Below, piece by piece: positions 20,401 to 22,610 of a stretch of 22,610 nucleotides of DNA; within the stretch, counting starts at the first letter, position 1, and every line of letters begins with the position of its first letter. A program made the position numbers and the translations under genes. The notes beneath the pieces are model-generated. The model did no database searches, was not told the DNA's origin, and saw only the letters and a list, made by a program, of their open reading frames with translations. The DNA is from Pelargonium nanum (taxonomy: Eukaryota; Streptophyta; Magnoliopsida; Geraniales; Geraniaceae). Where the stretch lies: the NCBI GenBank assembly GCA_036897485.1, contig JAYMTF010001555.1, forward strand, positions 1-22,610, written 5' to 3'.

Positions 20401-22179
20401 TCCAAACGTGCCAAAGTACAAATTGAGTTCAATCAAAGACAAATTTTTCAAAAAAAAAAATATCAAACAATAAAAGATTTCATTAGAACATGAAAAGGCC
20501 AAAACATCAACTGCAAGACAAAATTTTAGAACAGAAGAGTCGAGTGTAGTTTAACAGGCATCAATTATCAAGGCTCGTGAGTCATTGGATATCCGAGTCA
20601 ACTCACCTGATGTGTTGTAGATCATTAGAGAATCAAGTTGTAAAACACAAAGACGAGGTTCATACATATCACCCAGACGTGACCAGCATGCCTAAAATTT
20701 GAATCAAAATATTATCAGAAAATAAACATAAAACAGAGCAAAAAATTTAATTATAAAAAAAATCAGACAATCCAACTAGAAAGTACTGTTCATGTCAAAA
20801 CAGGGCAGTTTATCACATACAAATTGTGCAGTTTATCGAAATTGAAGTACTTTTTCATATACATTGTCTATAAGACAATCGTAGTTATTATTTTAAGAAG
20901 AATCGGAATGATGTCATTTCGTCAAGGCTATCAGCTGTCAATTTTAGCATGATACGACAAAAAAATAATATCTACGGTATGATGAGCTAAACATTTTACC
21001 GCAACAACTGGGGATGGTAATGTGAATCTCTTAAACACTCGTGAACCAGTGCTCCATATTATCCTGTTGGCAACAAGCGGAAAAACGATGAGATTTCAAA
21101 TTTTGGGGATAAGGTGAGATAATGTAACCAGCAGCTCTATCACACTTGCAGTTGGCATCATATCTTTGGGAGTGTGTATGTGTCAGGACTTGAGTATAAA
21201 AACTCCAAAAACAAAATAATGTTATATGAAAATTTAATTTATTGAACCTAAAACAGATAGCTATATGTTTCATAGGACTAAGAGTCTTCTGATAGACAAA
21301 ATGCACTCTTCTTTCACTATTTACCACATTTTGAGTGAATTAGAAAAACAACATGTAGTCAACACGTGGAAATGGAAATTATAATAAAAGAGTGCCCGGA
21401 ATCTCAGCCATGATTTATTGGCTGAGACTCTCAGCCAATAGACAAATGAAACGAATCCGGGCGGGCGCTCCGTTGCGGGTATGGGTGTTAATTGATGAGA
21501 GTCTCAGCCAATAAACCATGACTGGGATTCTTTTTCCTCTAATATCAAAAATCAGGATTTGTATTATACTTGTGCTCTGAAACAATTTCAGCCTCATACT
21601 ATAACAGCAACATGACTACATCCCTATACTATGGAACATGAATGTGAAATGGGAAATGATCAAATTACTGAATGAGCTTACTCCCAAAAGATATTGCAAT
21701 AAAATATATTAAGTTACAATTGTAAATCATTACCGGCCACTTAAAACACCTCCATTGGCACAAAATGCTGAATCAAACTCCAGCATTCCAAATTGACACA
21801 AGACTCAGAGAAATAAGAAACTGAAACGAAATTAAGAAGCAAATGCAACTTCAAACAATTCAACCAACTAGCCAATGGCAGATATTTTGCTCGGATAATC
21901 CATAAAATGCTCGCGAATTTAGTGAAATGAAGGTTTTGCAGACAAAATTTACCGATTCCCCCTGATAAAGAGCTCGTGATCACTGTGATCGCTGAGGGCG
22001 GAGCTCGATGCATCACAATTGTCGGTTTCATCTCTTTCTCGCACAACATCGGGATCAAAGAGGAAGTAATCGTACTTATCGGTGACATTATCGGGGCTCT
22101 TTCCGTCGAGAGCTTCGGCGATTAAGCCGAACGGCTTGAACTCGCCGAGCACCGTGAGGTGGCGAACCCCAGCGGACAT
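2766..22179 (-). CDS. APC1: Anaphase-promoting complex/cyclosome subunit 1 (APC1), 37 coding exons
   Basis: This is the largest scaffold subunit of the APC/C, the nuclear E3 ubiquitin ligase that targets cyclins and securin. The start at 22179 gives MSAGVRHLTVLGEFKPFGLI, the expected plant APC1 N-terminus; the stop is at 2766-2768. Joined exons total 5493 nt (1830 residues). All 36 junctions keep frame, and each junction restores residues I recall as conserved in plant APC1. Annotated plant APC1 proteins are roughly 1.7-1.8 thousand residues, so the length is normal. The exons are listed in the four block entries below. There are no internal stops or frameshifts, so the gene looks functional. 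APC1 is usually single-copy and essential in plants (Arabidopsis EMB2771). One intron has a GC donor, and several introns carry transposon remnants. Product call near certain; individual splice sites inferred from frame and consensus. Confidence 0.97.
3165..3593 (-). other. APC1 intron 36, carrying a MITE
   Basis: GT-AG intron of 429 bases. Its middle holds the inverted-repeat element at 3322-3484. The flanks are plain AT-rich intron. Confidence 0.8.
3322..3484. mobile_element. Short inverted-repeat transposon (MITE), superfamily uncertain, possibly hAT-like
   Basis: The left end GCATTTGGATT (3323-3333) pairs with the right end AATCCAAACGC (3471-3481) with one mismatch. Subterminal GGGAATGAG (3348-3356) pairs exactly with CTCATTCCC (3448-3456), and other GGGAATGGG/ATTCC blocks extend the imperfect foldback. 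It is about 160 bp with no coding capacity. I could not identify a clean target-site duplication, so the superfamily is a guess. Confidence 0.65.
3913..4305 (-). other. APC1 intron 34 with a GC donor (GC-AG intron)
   Basis: On the minus strand the 5' splice site is AATAGCAG/GCAAGTAC and the 3' site is GTTTGCAG/ATCTGATG. GC-AG introns are a known minor class spliced by the U2 spliceosome, with a strong AG/GCAAGT consensus as here. Using the nearby GT (in GCAAGTAC) would break the frame with exon 35, so the GC donor is required. Confidence 0.9.
4158..4208. repeat. 26-bp tandem duplication inside intron 34
   Basis: Copies start at 4158 and 4184. Both read AATTAGACTAAAGATGTT and then G/A GTACTC, with one mismatch. 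Confidence 0.85.
4878..5253 (-). other. APC1 intron 31, nothing recognised
   Basis: GT-AG intron of 376 bases. It is AT-rich sequence with a short A run near 5168-5177. I see no gene or clear mobile element. Confidence 0.7.
5428..6206 (-). other. APC1 intron 30, possibly with unidentified repeat DNA
   Basis: GT-AG intron of 779 bases. From about 5610 to 6090 its composition is less AT-rich than neighbouring introns (for example TTTCCCCCACTTGGG and CACCCGGCCACTT), which suggests an old insertion. A weak inverted pair TGGTCCAAGTG (near 5959) / CACTGGACCA (near 6073) is present. I could not assign a family. Confidence 0.4.
6207..11631 (-). CDS. APC1: APC1 exons 17-30: proteasome/cyclosome (PC) repeat region, residues 996-1460
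   Basis: Exons: 11491-11631, 11126-11206, 10257-10328, 9869-9940, 9145-9238, 8986-9068, 8854-8910, 8679-8756, 8412-8533, 8159-8319, 7131-7207, 6937-7050, 6751-6852, 6207-6347. PC repeats, which have small residues in a G/A-rich helical hairpin, are plain: HAGLLFALGLHGHL, TVGLMLGLAASYKGTMH, SAALLSVGLLYEGSAHP, SAGFSLGLVALG, GACISLGLRFAG and VSLATGFLFLGGG. The same repeat builds the toroids of APC1 and proteasome RPN1/RPN2. Between the repeats lie conserved stretches such as SIPQTYFDLQYVRPDFIMLR and FRLLRFLRSRNSTDGHVNYG. The many short exons (57-161 nt) often correspond to single repeat units. Confidence 0.95.
6348..6750 (-). other. APC1 intron 29, nothing recognised
   Basis: GT-AG intron of 403 bases. 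It is AT-rich, with a short GA run near 6391-6402 and a TA-rich tract near 6423-6433. There is no ORF or element I can support. Confidence 0.7.
7320..7475. repeat. Target-site duplication pair CATGGATAT flanking the SINE
   Basis: The identical 9-mers at 7320-7328 and 7467-7475 bracket the SINE-like sequence exactly. Confidence 0.7.
7329..7466 (+). mobile_element. Au-like SINE with 9-bp target-site duplication
   Basis: The sequence follows the plant Au SINE layout. A tRNA-like head (GAGCCTTGGCCTAATAGTAA, then GGTTG) carries a degraded A box. A GACCTTGAGCTCAC segment stands where the B-box region should be. Then come CTCTCTGCAAAAGCAGGGGTAA, AGGCTG, a CCTTCCCC block and GGTTGGAGCATTGAGCAC near the 3' end. 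It lies antisense to APC1. The flanks at 7320-7328 and 7467-7475 are both CATGGATAT, an exact direct repeat that fits retroposition. The B box is eroded, so the copy is old and probably not transcribed by Pol III. Confidence 0.75.
9239..9868 (-). other. APC1 intron 20, nothing recognised
   Basis: GT-AG intron of 630 bases with A runs. I see no ORF, inverted repeat or known element. Confidence 0.65.
9941..10256 (-). other. APC1 intron 19, nothing recognised
   Basis: GT-AG intron of 316 bases. It is plain AT-rich intron sequence. Confidence 0.7.
10329..11125 (-). other. APC1 intron 18, nothing recognised
   Basis: GT-AG intron of 797 bases. A short palindrome AAGCGC-TG-GCGCTT lies near 10600-10613. 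Otherwise it is AT-rich and shows no element I can name. Confidence 0.65.
11233..11450. repeat. Segmental tandem duplication with GAT microsatellites in intron 17
   Basis: A block beginning GCAACGGAGTAGGAAAGG, then an A run, then GTTTCTGAATAT(A/G)AACATTGG, occurs at about 11233-11288 and again at about 11368-11420. The spacing is 135 bases. Each copy is followed by a (GAT)n tract and GAAC (about 11316-11341 and 11422-11443). Only the A-run lengths and a few bases differ, so the duplication is recent. Confidence 0.85.
11632..11931 (-). other. APC1 intron 16, nothing recognised
   Basis: GT-AG intron of 300 bases. It is AT-rich with no distinct feature. Confidence 0.7.
11932..16065 (-). CDS. 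APC1: APC1 exons 10-16: middle region, residues 454-995
   Basis: Exons: 15575-16065, 14750-15209, 14110-14448, 13220-13303, 12635-12727, 12439-12498, 11932-12030. Exon 10 begins MFRCALRRSPSSSLANDCIT, and exons 10 and 11 are the longest of the gene apart from the last. Exons 12-13 join as RYGRDLRLNE / VRRLLCSARP. Exons 14-16 read LPFGRGAFTLATIYTLLTE, FTVPKLVLAGRLPAQQNAT and NLDPNIRNIQELKSWPEFHN, which is highly conserved plant APC1 sequence. The region is mostly helical in known APC1 structures. Exon 12 has an acidic, low-conservation stretch (ETTKFEDTDSVDGSTTDG) that is probably a loop. Confidence 0.94.
12031..12438 (-). other. APC1 intron 15, nothing recognised
   Basis: GT-AG intron of 408 bases. 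It is AT-rich with no element or ORF that I can support. Confidence 0.7.
12728..13219 (-). other. APC1 intron 13, less AT-rich, holding a LINE remnant
   Basis: GT-AG intron of 492 bases. Its G-rich plus strand differs from neighbouring introns. The right half has LINE coding similarity. The left half (12728-12970) may be part of the same or another insertion, but I cannot identify it. Confidence 0.6.
12975..13180 (+). pseudogene. LINE ORF2 remnant (C-terminal part after the reverse transcriptase)
   Basis: In the frame starting at 12975 the plus strand reads PLLDKWLWRSEVEKNSW, H, stop, VIATKYREEKGG. Plant LINE ORF2 proteins have a very similar motif downstream of the reverse transcriptase (AKWLWRF..E..SLWR.VI..KYG). 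A second piece in another frame (SL-stop-KDINGVW, near 13108) resembles the SLWKDI motif that follows it. In-frame stops and a frame change show decay. It is a short fragment lying antisense to APC1. The family identity rests on motif recall, not a search. Confidence 0.6.
13304..14109 (-). other. APC1 intron 12, nothing recognised
   Basis: GT-AG intron of 806 bases, AT-rich throughout. I see no inverted repeat, ORF or known element. Confidence 0.65.
14449..14749 (-). other. APC1 intron 11, nothing recognised
   Basis: GT-AG intron of 301 bases. It is plain AT-rich sequence. Confidence 0.7.
15210..15574 (-). other. APC1 intron 10, nothing recognised
   Basis: GT-AG intron of 365 bases, with an A-rich simple-sequence tract at about 15468-15495 (A runs broken by C). 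Confidence 0.7.
16066..17268 (-). other. APC1 intron 9, the longest intron, with a SINE-like fragment
   Basis: GT-AG intron of 1203 bases. The only recognised content is the SINE-like segment near 16888-16958. The rest is AT-rich without a clear ORF. Confidence 0.7.
16888..16958 (-). mobile_element. Fragment of an Au-type SINE 3' module, antisense to the plus strand
   Basis: On the plus strand the segment reads GCAGCTCAGTGCACAAG, then GGATCCCATTAATGTGGGG and CCTGGGCTTCC. This resembles the reverse complement of the Au-SINE tail (GTGCACC preceded by a GGGAGC/CCCGC hairpin and a CCTTCCCC block). The tRNA-like head is missing or unrecognisable. It is short and diverged, and assigned by pattern only. 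Confidence 0.4.
17269..22179 (-). CDS. APC1: APC1 exons 1-9: N-terminal beta-propeller-type region, residues 1-453
   Basis: Exons: 21953-22179, 21000-21063, 20607-20691, 19882-20168, 19694-19799, 19421-19581, 18407-18594, 18233-18302, 17269-17439. Recognisable pieces are RIIWSTGSRVFKRFTLPSP (residues 76-94), LGDMYEPRLCVLQLDSLMIY (about 103-122), ERTIWTSDQVPLMASYNKA (about 239-257) and VKVGLLPYTDIIVLAPENTL (about 374-393). The repeated hydrophobic beta-strand pattern fits the WD40-like propeller known at the N-terminus of APC1. Residues about 152-209 in exon 4 are serine/proline-rich and probably disordered; they contain two SP sites and the motif ARDMPRPR (172-179). The propeller and disorder assignments are inference from family structure. 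Confidence 0.93.
17440..18232 (-). other. APC1 intron 8, possibly with a repeat insertion at 17935-18105
   Basis: GT-AG intron of 793 bases. The part near 17935-18105 differs in composition. It has an inverted pair GCTACATA (near 17941) / TATGTAGC (near 18014), then CCATTGGGACTCC and CAACACTCCTCCTCAAGAG, a string often met in dicot dispersed repeats. I cannot assign the family. Confidence 0.4.
18595..19420 (-). other. APC1 intron 6, with an LTR-like segment
   Basis: GT-AG intron of 826 bases. At about 19116-19220 the plus strand looks like the promoter part of a copia-type LTR (see separate entry). The rest is AT-rich intron. Confidence 0.55.
19116..19220 (+). mobile_element. Possible copia-type LTR fragment (U3/R-like), low confidence
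   Basis: The plus strand reads TATTTCCTATTTAATATTGA, GTAATTCCCTATATAAAGGG, and then CATCAATATTTACAATAGCA. TATA-containing CCTATATAAAGGG followed by ATCAAT-type sequence is typical of the promoter/R part of plant Ty1-copia LTRs. No TG...CA ends, primer-binding site or duplicate LTR was found, so this may be a solo-LTR relic or chance. Confidence 0.35.
20169..20606 (-). other. APC1 intron 3, nothing recognised
   Basis: GT-AG intron of 438 bases, with an A run at about 20450-20460. There is no element that I can support. Confidence 0.7.
20692..20999 (-). other. APC1 intron 2, nothing recognised
   Basis: GT-AG intron of 308 bases. It is AT-rich sequence only. Confidence 0.7.
21064..21952 (-). 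other. APC1 intron 1, carrying a strong hairpin element
   Basis: GT-AG first intron of 889 bases. The inverted repeat at 21399-21530 is its one distinct feature. First introns of plant housekeeping genes can hold expression enhancers, but I see no specific motif for that. Confidence 0.75.
21399..21530. repeat. Long imperfect inverted repeat with GC-rich loop (foldback/MITE-like)
   Basis: The arms 21399-21433 and 21496-21530 match at 32 of 35 positions, and all three differences are transitions. The 62-base loop is GC-rich (GGGCGGGCGCTCCGTTGCGG), unlike the surrounding intron. Inside the left arm a second palindrome, with arms TTGGCTGAGA around one central C (21418-21438), is perfect. There is no coding capacity. 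It could be a foldback transposon or MITE; I did not find a convincing target-site duplication. Confidence 0.8.
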
Positions 22180-22228
22180 TGAGTAAGCTGAATCGTTGAC
22201 TGAGTTAGAAATTTGAAGTCAGCTCTGC

Positions 22229-22239
22229 AAATCCCGCCC
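22229..22239. promoter_or_regulatory. E2F-like site (one base off the WTTSSCSS consensus)
   Basis: The plus strand reads AAATCCCGCCC. AATCCCGC matches the plant E2F consensus WTTSSCSS at 7 of 8 positions. It lies about 55 bases upstream of the APC1 start codon, a plausible place for cell-cycle control. One mismatch and a lone site make this tentative. Confidence 0.3.
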
Positions 22240-22290
22240 TTTTTGCTTGTATTCAGCTGAAGAGCGGGTTGGGGAAGATGGTTTGAAGTT

Positions 22291-22300
22291 TAAACCCTAG
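22291..22300. promoter_or_regulatory. Telo-box core AAACCCTA
   Basis: TAAACCCTAG contains the 8-base core of the telo box (AAACCCTAA), an element enriched near the transcription starts of plant genes active in dividing cells. It lies about 115 bases upstream of the APC1 ATG. The final base differs from the full 9-mer. Confidence 0.4.
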
Positions 22301-22340
22301 AGGTTTAGCCGTTTGGCAGTTGCAAATGTTGTACTGAACC

Positions 22341-22610
22341 TAGATAGGACGGTCCTATACCCGTTTAGGAAAGCAATTCTCATAGAAAAATACAATTTGA
22401 CTGTGTGACATACCCAATGATCATCTTAGAGGGCGTTTATATTAGCTTCTCAAAAATAGCTGATAAGCATGTAGAACTTATAAATATTAACTAGATGGAG
22501 ATCCCGTGCGATGCACATGAAGTATTGATGGGCAAGTTTTTTTTTTATCGGTTAATATATATATAGAGAATAAGGAATCTAAGCCAAGAATTTTTTGGCT
22601 TAGCCTAAGC
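22341..22610. other. Distal upstream DNA, no gene; possible transposon end at 22491-22516
   Basis: This is AT-rich sequence with a 15-base perfect palindrome (ATAGGAC-G-GTCCTAT, near 22344-22358), a T run near 22538, an (AT)n tract near 22554-22564, and a hairpin TAAGCCAA/TTGGCTTA near the right edge (22580-22602). On the minus strand GTGCATCGCACGGGAT followed by CTCCATCTAGT resembles a Helitron 3' end (hairpin then CTRR). No ORF is seen. Confidence 0.4.

Larger units (their letters stand above)
22180..22340 (-). promoter_or_regulatory. APC1 5' leader and proximal promoter
   Basis: This is the sequence immediately upstream of the APC1 ATG on the minus strand. No clear TATA box is seen at the expected distance, which is common for housekeeping genes. 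Candidate sites are the CCCGCC block at 22229-22239 and the telo-box core at 22291-22300. The transcription start cannot be fixed from sequence alone. Confidence 0.5.

Noticed and set aside
1..22610. CRISPR array, bacterial operon or prophage
   Set aside because: The sequence is eukaryotic: spliced genes with plant protein families and plant transposons. No regularly spaced repeats are present.

Overview
The window is plant nuclear DNA, most likely from a eudicot. It is AT-rich, its coding sequence is cut into many short exons by GT-AG introns, and it carries plant-type transposon debris: a Stowaway-like MITE, an Au-like SINE with a target-site duplication, a LINE fragment and other hairpin elements. 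I cannot name the species from the sequence; the protein reads as core eudicot.

Layout. Positions 1-1469 are accessory DNA: a Stowaway-like MITE cut by the window edge, then AT-rich sequence with a short tandem repeat. Positions 1470-2445 (+) hold the last three exons of a TRICHOME BIREFRINGENCE-LIKE / DUF231 polysaccharide O-acetyltransferase. Its 5' exon(s), including the GDS motif, are not visible here. Positions 2446-2765 are a short tail-to-tail intergenic spacer.

Positions 2766-22179 (-) are one very large gene, APC1, the scaffold subunit of the anaphase-promoting complex/cyclosome. I rebuilt 37 coding exons. Every junction keeps the reading frame, and the model gives 5493 nt, a 1830-residue protein with no internal stop. 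The N-terminal part (to about residue 770) is the beta-propeller-type region, the middle is helical, residues about 1010-1460 carry the proteasome/cyclosome (PC) repeats, and the rest is the conserved C-terminal region. All introns use GT-AG except intron 34, which uses a GC donor whose phase is required by the reading frame. Positions 22180-22610 are the APC1 5' leader and promoter side, with a telo-box core, an E2F-like site and a possible Helitron-like end near the window edge.

The two genes are unrelated in function: one builds a ubiquitin ligase for the cell cycle, the other acetylates cell-wall polysaccharide. They only share a convergent arrangement. I see no gene cluster, defence system or novel multi-gene system. 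The points worth a second look are the GC-AG intron, the intron-borne mobile elements, a strong near-palindromic hairpin in intron 1, and a C-box-like motif between CDK-type SP sites in the APC1 N-terminal loop.
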